Shown piece by piece: positions 1 to 5,217 of a stretch of DNA of 5,247 nt. The notes under the pieces are model-generated. The model was given only the letters and a program-made list of their open reading frames with translations. It had not been told where the DNA came from and did no database searches. The DNA comes from Deltaproteobacteria bacterium. Its GTDB lineage: Bacteria; Desulfobacterota; Desulfarculia; Adiutricales; Adiutricaceae. Made by a program: the position numbers and the translations under genes. The stretch's first letter is position 1. Each line of letters begins with the position of its first letter. The stretch lies in NCBI GenBank assembly GCA_031267005.1, contig JAIRZX010000105.1, forward strand, positions 1-5,247, in the 5' to 3' direction.

Positions 1-144
1 GGAAACTGGCCCGGAAGCCGGCTCTGGAGCCGGCCCGGAAACTGGCCCGGAAGCCGACTCTGGAGCCGGCCCGGAAACTGGCCCGGAAGCCGGCTCTGGA
101 GCCGGCCCGGAAACTGGCCCGGAAGCCGACTCTGGAGCCGGCCC
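1..144 (-). repeat. Four 36-bp in-frame tandem repeats (two identical 72-bp blocks) inside the nuclease tail
   Basis: Units lie at 1-36, 37-72, 73-108 and 109-144 with no spacers. On the minus strand they encode residues 685-732 as GPAPESASGPVS alternating with GPAPEPASGPVS. The only difference between units is one base (G or A on the plus strand) that makes the Pro or Ser codon, and it alternates strictly, so 1-72 and 73-144 are identical. The array touches the window edge and probably continues. A diverged unit (EEPAS) precedes it at 145-160. This near-perfect identity suggests recent expansion of a 72-bp block. Confidence 0.95.
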
Positions 145-2196
145 GGAAGCGGGCTCCTCAGCGGCCTGGGGTTGCGTCTCCGTATCCGGCCCTGAGGCGG
201 GAGTCTGCGGGTGAGTGGCAACGGTATCCGCCTCCCACGGCGCGTCCGAGCCGCGCATGGAGCCGCCGCCGCCAGCGGCGGGATCGTCCGGCTGAGTCTC
301 CCAAGGCGGAAGCGAGGAGCCGGGTTCGGCCGCTGGAGAGGCCGGGGCCGGGCCTTCCGCCCTGAAAGCCCCGCCGCCTGAATCGAGTTCCGGGCTGCCG
401 CCGTCCCTCACACCGACGGCGGAGGCCGGATCGTCGACAGGCGCGGCCGGGTACCGCTCCACGACTACCACCGTCTCGGAAGGCGCTCCCGGCATCGGCG
501 CGTCCGGCAGGTAGCCTAGGTATGCCGCCTCCTCCTCCGGGGCGTCATCGTCCGCCCAGAACGCGGGATCTTCCTCTTCCAGGGGCACGTCTTCCGGAGG
601 CCCGTTTCCGAACATGTTGTCCGGACGCTCAGGGAAATCACGACCGTCAAGCCCGTAGCCGGGCCTCTCGGGGCCGCCGGGGGACGTATAGGGGGCGTCC
701 GGGAGATCGTCCGGGAGATCGTCCGGGAGATCGTCGGGTGGATCGCCTCCGATAACGCCGGGGGAATCGCAACCGGGGCCGGGGGATTCCGGCGACAGGC
801 GGGGGCCCGGGGAATCGCGGCCTTCGGAGGCGTTGCCCACGGCCCGGGCGTCCGGTCGCTCAGGGGGGCCGGCAAGGCGCGGGGCGGGCCTCGCGGGGGG
901 AAGGGAGTCGTCGTCGTCCCTTTCCCAGGGCTCGACGCCCGGCTGGGACTCTGAAAGGGCCCCCGCTACCTTTGGGGGGCCGGAGGGGAGGGAAGGGGTC
1001 GGTCCGGCGGGCGGGCGGACTTGCGGGTAAGGTACCGGGCGGGACGCGGGAGGCGGCGGGGAGTGAGGGGGCGGAGGCGGGGCCGCGCCTGGCCGGGAGA
1101 GGCCGGTCGGGGACGGCGACTGGGAAGGCGGGGGCGCGGCGGGGGAGGAATGGGCCTGGGAGAGGCCGGCGGAGGGGGTCCCGCCCTGGGCCTCGACCGC
1201 CCCGCCGTCCTCGCCGTAGCGGGGGGTGCGCATGAAGAACGAGTCCAGGTTGCGCTGGTAACCGCTCCAAAACGACGCGGGCGAGCCGGGTTCCGGCTTG
1301 ACCTCGCTGGCCAGGATCTTCTCGATGCCCGCTATCTTCCCGTCCAGGTTGTCGACGAAGTGGAGGGCCCAGGCCTCCAGGAGCATGGGCTTGGCGGCCG
1401 CCCCCATTTCCGGGGTGCCGTGGTGGCTGGCCAGAAGGTGCTGGAGCAAGAGGAGCTTCTCTTCTGGGAAGCCGGGGATGCCCCGGGCCACCTCGGCCAG
1501 GAAGGCCGGGCCGGACACCAGGTGGCCCAGGAGCCTCCCGGAGGCGGTGTAGTCGAAGTCTGGCCCCTCGGTGTACTCCCAGACCTTGCCGATGTCGTGC
1601 AGGGCGGCCCCGGCCAAGAGGAGCGAGCGGTTCAGGAGCTTCCCGTAGTGCCCGGCGACCATGGCCGCCAGCTTGGCCACGGAAAGGGTGTGCTCCACCA
1701 GTCCCCCGGAGAAGGCGTGGTGGAACTTCTTGGCAGCGGTGGCCTTGGGGAAGCCCGCGGCCCTGGGGTGCGCGAACGCGGCGAGGGCCAGGGCGCGGAA
1801 GTCCACGTCGGCTATGGTCCCCAAGATGCCCATGAGCTCCGATACCATCTCGTCCCCGGAGCGCTCGGAGCTGGGCAGGTAGAGGGACATGTCAACCTCG
1901 GAGTCGTCCAGGGCGAAGGCGTTCTTGACGTTCAGCTGGTGCCTTTCGTTCCAGGAATCCAGCCTCCCGTGGAAAACCGCCACCTTGCCCTTGGCAATCC
2001 TGTCCCTTATCCTCTCCGCGTCGTTCCAAACCTTGCCGGTGATGGTCCCGGAGCTGTCCATGAGCTTCAGAGTCAGGTAGGGGGAGTTGCGCTTGGTCGT
2101 CCCCTCAGCGATCGAGGCCACGAGCAGGGCGACGGTGAAGTCCTTTCCCTCTGTCAGGTCCTTTACGTAGATGTTCTTAATGAACGGCAGCGGCAT
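1..2196 (-). CDS. YhaM-type OB-fold/HD-domain exoribonuclease with a >400-residue low-complexity C-terminal tail (3' end outside window)
   Basis: By family this is a cytoplasmic metal-dependent 3'-5' exoribonuclease. Residues about 10-100 look like an OB fold (SPYLTLKLMDSSGTITGKVW, then KGKVAVFHGRLDSWNERHQL). The HD domain follows: FHHAFSGGLVEHTLSVAKLA at 158-177, the catalytic LHDIGKVWEY with H200-D201, GRLLGHLVSG at 220-229, ASHHGTPEMG at 256-265, and LEAWALHFVDNLD with D282 at 273-285. The putative metal-binding H and D residues are all present. A conserved-looking end (FWSGYQRNLDSFFMRTPR, 309-326) closes the core at the usual family length of about 310-330 residues. The frame then stays open, without one stop, for 400 more codons to the window edge; the tail is Pro/Gly/Ala/Ser/Asp/Glu-rich and probably disordered. 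ATG at 2196 is the only start, because the frame meets TAA at 2242-2244 upstream. An AGGAAGGA ribosome site precedes it. The core assignment is strong; RNase activity is inferred from the family and the tail's role is unknown. Confidence 0.88.
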   Translation of the reverse strand, partial: MPLPFIKNIYVKDLTEGKDFTVALLVASIAEGTTKRNSPYLTLKLMDSSGTITGKVWNDAERIRDRIAKGKVAVFHGRLDSWNERHQLNVKNAFALDDSEVDMSLYLPSSERSGDEMVSELMGILGTIADVDFRALALAAFAHPRAAGFPKATAAKKFHHAFSGGLVEHTLSVAKLAAMVAGHYGKLLNRSLLLAGAALHDIGKVWEYTEGPDFDYTASGRLLGHLVSGPAFLAEVARGIPGFPEEKLLLLQHLLASHHGTPEMGAAAKPMLLEAWALHFVDNLDGKIAGIEKILASEVKPEPGSPASFWSGYQRNLDSFFMRTPRYGEDGGAVEAQGGTPSAGLSQAHSSPAAPPPSQSPSPTGLSRPGAAPPPPPHSPPPPASRPVPYPQVRPPAGPTPSLPSGPPKVAGALSESQPGVEPWERDDDDSLPPARPAPRLAGPPERPDARAVGNASEGRDSPGPRLSPESPGPGCDSPGVIGGDPPDDLPDDLPDDLPDAPYTSPGGPERPGYGLDGRDFPERPDNMFGNGPPEDVPLEEEDPAFWADDDAPEEEAAYLGYLPDAPMPGAPSETVVVVERYPAAPVDDPASAVGVRDGGSPELDSGGGAFRAEGPAPASPAAEPGSSLPPWETQPDDPAAGGGGSMRGSDAPWEADTVATHPQTPASGPDTETQPQAAEEPASGPAPESASGPVSGPAPEPASGPVSGPAPESASGPVSGPAPEPASGPVS
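697..744 (-). repeat. 12-bp in-frame tandem repeat encoding Asp-Asp-Leu-Pro
   Basis: On the plus strand gtccgggagatc occurs three times perfectly (697-732), followed by a degenerate fourth copy, gtcgggtggatc (733-744). Read on the minus strand this gives DPPDDLPDDLPDDLPDAP around residues 485-501 of the nuclease tail. The period is a multiple of three, so copy-number change would keep the frame. Confidence 0.9.
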
Positions 2197-2199
2197 CTG

Positions 2200-2207
2200 T
2201 CCTTCCT
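2200..2207 (-). promoter_or_regulatory. Ribosome binding site of the YhaM-type gene
   Basis: The minus strand reads AGGAAGGA then CAG then ATG (start at 2196). The first AGGA sits 7 nt from the start, a good spacing; the second, 3 nt away, is too close. This supports the chosen start, which is also the only ATG/GTG/TTG between the upstream in-frame stop and the OB fold. Confidence 0.7.
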
Positions 2208-2227
2208 GTAGTCTGTAGTCTGTGGTC
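2207..2227 (-). repeat. Three tandem 7-bp repeats abutting the ribosome binding site
   Basis: The plus strand reads tgtagtc, tgtagtc, tgtggtc without gaps; on the minus strand this is GACCACA-GACTACA-GACTACA running directly into GGAAGGA. The array lies in the presumed 5' untranslated region, upstream of the start codon. Confidence 0.8.
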
Positions 2228-2240
2228 TTGCTCGGGCCGG

Positions 2241-2277
2241 ATTATGCATTCTAACAGAATCCCGTCTCCCTTTTACA
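2241..2277 (-). promoter_or_regulatory. Possible promoter and dyad upstream of the YhaM-type gene
   Basis: In a GC-rich surround, the minus strand has a short AT-rich patch with two -10-like hexamers, CATAAT (2241-2246) and TAGAAT (2248-2253). TGTAAA (2272-2277) lies 18 bp upstream of TAGAAT and is only a weak -35. A perfect inverted repeat, ATTCT-AAC-AGAAT (2248-2260), overlaps the second hexamer and could be an operator. The patch is about 45-80 bp from the start codon. The -35 match is poor, so this is a tentative call. Confidence 0.3.
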
Positions 2278-2443
2278 GGTTCCTCGGAAGCGCCCGGAGG
2301 GCGAAGAAGTGCCAGGAGGGCGGGAAAGCCGCGGAGGGCGGGAGCGGGCCGAGGGCGCCGGCCGGGAAAACGGGCGGCAGTGGTCAGGGGACGCAGCCGG
2401 GGGCAGGGAGAGGGCCAGGGGCGGCCAGGCCGGGTTTAAGGCG

Positions 2444-2467
2444 AAAAAAAGCCCCCCCTCCGGCGGC
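2444..2467 (-). terminator. Possible intrinsic terminator downstream of the chemoreceptor gene
   Basis: Reading the minus strand, a short G/C hairpin (2467 to 2451; 3 bp, one G-G mismatch, 2 bp, 5-nt loop GGAGG) runs straight into seven T residues (2450-2444). It lies about 155 nt after the chemoreceptor stop and before the patch proposed as the next promoter. The stem is short and imperfect, so efficiency is doubtful, but the T7 tract is the best one on this strand in the gap. Confidence 0.4.
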
Positions 2468-2560
2468 AAAACCGAAAGGAAGGCCAGGAGGCCAAAAGCG
2501 GCCCCGGGGACGGAAGCCTAAAGCAACGCGGGCCCGCCCGCCCCGCAACGTCCCTGTCCC

Positions 2561-2589
2561 CCCCTGCGGCCTGAAACGGCGGGCAGGGG
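2561..2589 (-). other. GC hairpin just after the chemoreceptor stop codon
   Basis: CCCCTGC (2561-2567) pairs with GCAGGGG (2583-2589), and inside it GCC (2569-2571) pairs with GGC (2578-2580) around a 6-nt loop. It starts about 33 nt past the stop at 2622-2624. No T tract follows on the minus strand, so it is not a standard intrinsic terminator; it could protect the mRNA 3' end or be chance in GC-rich DNA. Confidence 0.4.
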
Positions 2590-2621
2590 CTGGTTAGGGC
2601 GGGGCCGGGCGCCGACGGAAG

Positions 2622-4577
2622 CTAATCCACAGTCCCGTGGGTTATCTCGTTCAAACAGCCCATCTCCTCGTGGAGGATGTCCACCTGCTCGTGGAGCTTG
2701 GAGGAGGCGGCGGCGGTCTCCTCGGAGGCGGCGGAGTTGGTGTGGGTGGCGTCCTCCATCTTCACCACTGACTCGTTGAGCTCGCCCACGCTTTCGGCCT
2801 GGAACTTGGAGGATTCGGCCATCTCGCCGAAGAGCGAGGCTGCGTTGGATATGTGGGAGGCGGTTTCCGCGAGCTTGGCGGAGGTGGAGCTTACCAGGGT
2901 GTTGCCTATGTCTATGTTGCGGATCATCTGGAAAATGTGGTCCGCGGAGTCCTTGGCGGCTTCGGCGCTCCTGACGGCGAGGTTCCTGACCTCCTCGGCC
3001 ACCACCGCGAAGCCGGCCCCGGCCTCGCCTGCCCTGGAAGCCTCCACTGCGGCGTTCAGCGCCAGCAGGTTGGTCTGGAAGGCGATGGCGTTTATGGCCT
3101 TCAAGATCTTCTCGATCTTCTGGCCGGAGGTGAAGATCTCCTGCATGGCCTCGGCCACCTTGGCCATGGAGTCCTCGGACTCGGCCACCTCCTTGGTGGT
3201 CTCCTCCATAACGCCGTCAGCCTGGGTGGCCAGCTGGGTGTTCCTGTCTATGGCCTGGGCGAGGCGCTCCAGAAGCGTCCTCGTCTCGGTTATCGCCTCG
3301 GCGGACTCGCTGGCGGACTCGGCCATGGAGTGGGAGGCGTCTTTCAGGTGTATCGTCGCGTTCTCCACCTCCTGGGAGGAGTCGCGGAGGCGCTCGGTCA
3401 CCTCGGCCAGCGAGGTGTCCAGCTTGTGGGTGAACAGGACGGCGAGGCCTATGCCCAAAACGAGCCCTGCCACGGTCACGGCGTAGAGGACGGTCAGCGC
3501 CTTCTGGGTGGCCATCCGCGCCTCGTCCTTCACGGCGGCCTGGAGGACTCGGCCGGACTGGGTGAGTTCGGAGAGCGCCTTCCTCAGGTCGCGGTTCAGG
3601 GGCATGCACACCTCCTCCAGAATCTGCGTGGCCATGAAGGCGCTGTTGTCGCTGGCCAGCTGGGCCACCTTGTTGAAGATCTCCGTGCCGCCGCCGCGCA
3701 TGGGCTTCACCGTGGTCCAGTAGTAATTGGAGATCTCGCGGAGCTCGGGGTGCACGAAATCGGGCGGGAGCTCGAAATGGGTGACGTTCCAGTCCGCCGT
3801 GCCTTCGTCGCTGAACTTAATCTTGCCGCGGCCTGCCGTCGTGAACGCGGTGGAAAAATCCTGGTAGCGCCTCTCGTCCACGGCCGGATTCAAGAGCAGC
3901 TTCTCCATGGCGTTCATGGACTTGGTCACCCTCGCCATCTCGGACCTGGCGTTGTTCAGCGCCGCCTCCCTGGCCACCAGCGTGTCGGCCTGGACGGCCA
4001 GTTTCTCGTAGAGCTGGAGGCCCTTGATGGCGTCGATGCAGCCCAGGAACTGGTACTCCAGCTCCCGCGCCAGGGGGTGGGGGGACTCCCTGGCCTTCTG
4101 CGCCAGGAAACGCATGGGGTCCTCGTAGGACATCCAATACTTGAACGACGCCCCCGCGGAGAGCTTCCTCGCCAGGTAGGAGGAGTTGGCGGAACTGTAG
4201 TCCGCAACCTTCCTGATGTTGTCGATGTACTGCACCCAGTTGCCCATGAAGGACTGCCAGGACGAGGCCTCGTCGGAAAGCGGGGTGTAGGAAGCGAGGA
4301 TTGGCGCCAGCTGCTTGTCCGCGATATCGTTTAACTCTGCGCGGATCCTGGCCTTGGCCACGGCGTCCTCGGTGCGGATGAGATCGCGTATCAGGGCCGC
4401 CACCTCCTCGATGTCGAAGGCGATGGTCTGGAGCGTGGAGAAGTGGTCCGCGGACTGGGTAGTGTGCTCGAGCGCGGTGTCCAGCACCTTTATGGACACG
4501 GATCCGGCAGCCCCTATGACCAGCGAGAGGATCACGAACAGCCCTACTATTATGCTAATCTTCACTCTGAATGACAT
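2622..4577 (-). CDS. Methyl-accepting chemotaxis protein, transmembrane, large helical sensor, no recognisable HAMP
   Basis: This 651-residue inner-membrane chemoreceptor should signal ligand binding to CheA/CheW. TM1 is about residues 7-29 and TM2 about 360-383. The extracytoplasmic part between them (~330 residues) is mostly helical in character, with a less helical stretch around 250-290; I do not recognise its ligand family. The cytoplasmic coiled coil holds the conserved hairpin tip (IAFQTNLLALNAAVEASRAG, 498-517, then EAGAGFAVVAEEVRNLA to 534). Likely methylation sites are E458-E459 (MEETT) and E619-E620 (ASEETAAAS). After TM2 only about 15-20 residues precede the coiled coil, and the Pro and Gly-Asp-Leu type marks of HAMP are missing. 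The C-terminus (ITHGTVD) has no NWETF-like CheR/CheB tether. The start ATG has GGTGA 7 nt upstream; the stop is TAG. No other chemotaxis genes adjoin, so it looks like a stand-alone receptor gene. Confidence 0.96.
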   Translation of the reverse strand: MSFRVKISIIVGLFVILSLVIGAAGSVSIKVLDTALEHTTQSADHFSTLQTIAFDIEEVAALIRDLIRTEDAVAKARIRAELNDIADKQLAPILASYTPLSDEASSWQSFMGNWVQYIDNIRKVADYSSANSSYLARKLSAGASFKYWMSYEDPMRFLAQKARESPHPLARELEYQFLGCIDAIKGLQLYEKLAVQADTLVAREAALNNARSEMARVTKSMNAMEKLLLNPAVDERRYQDFSTAFTTAGRGKIKFSDEGTADWNVTHFELPPDFVHPELREISNYYWTTVKPMRGGGTEIFNKVAQLASDNSAFMATQILEEVCMPLNRDLRKALSELTQSGRVLQAAVKDEARMATQKALTVLYAVTVAGLVLGIGLAVLFTHKLDTSLAEVTERLRDSSQEVENATIHLKDASHSMAESASESAEAITETRTLLERLAQAIDRNTQLATQADGVMEETTKEVAESEDSMAKVAEAMQEIFTSGQKIEKILKAINAIAFQTNLLALNAAVEASRAGEAGAGFAVVAEEVRNLAVRSAEAAKDSADHIFQMIRNIDIGNTLVSSTSAKLAETASHISNAASLFGEMAESSKFQAESVGELNESVVKMEDATHTNSAASEETAAASSKLHEQVDILHEEMGCLNEITHGTVD

Positions 4578-4584
4578 GGCAGGG

Positions 4585-4589
4585 TCACC
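4585..4589 (-). promoter_or_regulatory. Ribosome binding site of the chemoreceptor gene
   Basis: GGTGA on the minus strand, part of the anti-SD complement GGAGGTGA, lies 7 nt before the ATG at 4577. The match is short but well placed, and the start gives a proper N-terminus with one basic pair before TM1. Confidence 0.55.
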
Positions 4590-4838
4590 GGCCGACGTGC
4601 GGCTGAGATGCCGAAGAAGCCGGAGAGGCGGGCTTCGGCGCCCGCGCTTCCAGCGGTCGGCTCCGGCTTGGGCGCTGCGCCCTCGCCGGACGTTGCGAGG
4701 CGGTTCCGCTCAGGCGTCCGCACGGGGCGCCGGGGAGTCAGCGGAGAGAAAATTCCGCAACCCCCCCGCCGGCCGTGGCGGGCCGGGGGCCGTCTGGCCC
4801 CTCCCCCCCCCTAAGGGCGCCGGGAACGCGGCGGCGCG

Positions 4839-4873
4839 GCCCCGCCGGGAAAGGCGGGTGGTCCCGCCGGGGC
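4839..4873 (-). other. Large hairpin with alternative pairings in the chemoreceptor leader
   Basis: Arms 4839-4850 and 4862-4873 form a 12-position stem with one mismatch and an 11-nt loop. The loop carries GGCGGG (4853-4858, plus strand), which can pair perfectly with CCCGCC in either arm (4841-4846 or 4863-4868). Three mutually exclusive structures are therefore possible. No T tract follows on either strand. Whether it is transcribed is unknown. Confidence 0.5.
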
Positions 4874-4964
4874 AAGCTTGTCTGGGGGGCGCGGAAAACC
4901 GCAGGAAGGGTTCCGGAAGACGCCGGAGGGCGCCCCGGGACGGGAGGGAAGCTATCAAGCCGGA

Positions 4965-4989
4965 CGGTTCCGGGCGGGCGCCCGGACCG
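4965..4989. other. 10-bp GC hairpin with one bulge
   Basis: CGGT-(T)-CCGGGC (4965-4975) pairs with GCCCGGACCG (4980-4989) around a 4-nt loop. The structure is perfect except for a single bulged T. It lies about 40-70 nt downstream of the proposed promoter on the minus strand, so it would be near the 5' end of a transcript from there. Confidence 0.5.
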
Positions 4990-5030
4990 GCGGGGGGAAG
5001 GGCTGGGATACACCGCATTTGGTGATCCTA

Positions 5031-5066
5031 TTTATAAAAAATATCAGATAAAACAGTTTTTTGCAA
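5031..5066 (-). promoter_or_regulatory. Candidate sigma70-type promoter in an AT-rich island, reading toward the chemoreceptor
   Basis: On the minus strand TTGCAA (5066-5061, 4 of 6 to TTGACA) is followed after exactly 17 bp by TATTTT (5043-5038, 4 of 6 to TATAAT), preceded by TGA, which makes an extended -10. TATAAA (5036-5031) is a better hexamer but has no fitting -35. The island from about 5020 to 5100 contrasts sharply with its GC-rich surroundings and is the most promoter-like place upstream of the gene. Confidence 0.45.
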
Positions 5067-5076
5067 ACCAAAACTG
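5054..5076. promoter_or_regulatory. Inverted repeat, possible operator over the -35 element
   Basis: CAGTTTT (5054-5060) and AAAACTG (5070-5076) are perfect 7-bp inverted arms separated by 9 bp, and the spacer contains the palindromic TTGCAA that serves as the proposed -35. The left arm also belongs to an 11-bp palindrome, AAAAC-A-GTTTT (5050-5060). The geometry (centres 16 bp apart) suits a dimeric regulator. No known regulator is recognised. Confidence 0.4.
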
Positions 5077-5126
5077 AAAATTGGAAGGCTTTGGGAGACA
5101 AGGATTTCCCGCCTTCCCGCCTCCTC

Positions 5127-5145
5127 CCGCCGCGTTCTGCGGCGG
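5127..5145. other. Perfect 7-bp hairpin in an otherwise featureless right edge
   Basis: CCGCCGC (5127-5133) pairs with GCGGCGG (5139-5145) around GTTCT. No T tract follows on either strand. Between 5101 and 5247 I see no convincing gene. Confidence 0.4.
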
Positions 5146-5217
5146 CTTCGGGAGCTGGCAGGAGATCGGCGGGATCCGTGAATTGCGGGCGGCGGCAAAC
5201 TGAGCCGGAAGTAGGCT

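Larger units (their letters stand above)
2261..2621. other. GC-rich intergenic region between the chemoreceptor and nuclease genes
   Basis: I find no gene here with recognisable protein character. The plus-strand open frame at 2244-2597 (117 codons) is Gly/Arg/Ala/Pro/Lys low complexity with no apparent ribosome site and looks like chance in GC-rich DNA. The stretch contains a G-rich plus strand with the motif GGAGGGCG at 2296, 2315 and 2333, of which the last two extend to a perfect 11-bp direct repeat. It also contains a terminator-like element and a hairpin described separately. Confidence 0.6.
4590..5020 (-). other. Non-coding, very GC-rich region upstream of the chemoreceptor; possible long leader
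   Basis: About 430 bp without a supportable gene. Open frames exist on both strands but are Pro/Arg/Gly/Ala low complexity with no domain, and several overlap each other. The stretch contains strong hairpins (4839-4873 and 4965-4989), a C7 run (4761-4767) and a C9 run (4803-4811). If transcription starts in the AT-rich island near 5030, this whole stretch would be 5' untranslated RNA of the chemoreceptor; a closer promoter cannot be excluded. Confidence 0.5.

Noticed and set aside
1..144. CRISPR-like 36-bp repeat
   Set aside because: The repeats are directly adjacent with no spacers and are in frame inside a coding sequence, so this is a protein-coding tandem repeat.
860..1270. Minus-strand open frame of 136 codons overlapping the nuclease tail
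   Set aside because: It is in another frame from the nuclease. I considered a frameshift ending the enzyme early, but the original frame stays open for 400 codons and carries in-phase repeats, so the continuous frame is preferred.
1021..2211. Plus-strand open frame of 396 codons
   Set aside because: It is in exact antisense register to the YhaM-type gene and arises from that gene's codon bias; the product has no domain character.
2244..2597. Plus-strand open frame of 117 codons in the intergenic gap
   Set aside because: The product is low-complexity Gly/Arg/Lys/Pro, there is no clear ribosome site, and it overlaps the likely upstream control region of the minus-strand gene.
2677..3486. Plus-strand open frame of 269 codons with Ser/Ala-rich product
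   Set aside because: It is antisense to the conserved signalling domain of the chemoreceptor, whose identity is certain.
2853..4334. Plus-strand open frame of 493 codons
   Set aside because: It is antisense to the chemoreceptor, rich in Gly/Leu/Val/His as expected from the complement of a GC-rich coiled-coil gene, and has no recognisable motif.
4315..5025. Plus-strand open frame of 236 codons
   Set aside because: Its first third is antisense to the chemoreceptor N-terminus and the remainder is Arg/Gly/Pro/Ala noise from the GC-rich leader.
5127..5145. Intrinsic terminator of a gene to the right
   Set aside because: The stem is perfect, but no T tract follows on either strand and no gene end can be identified.
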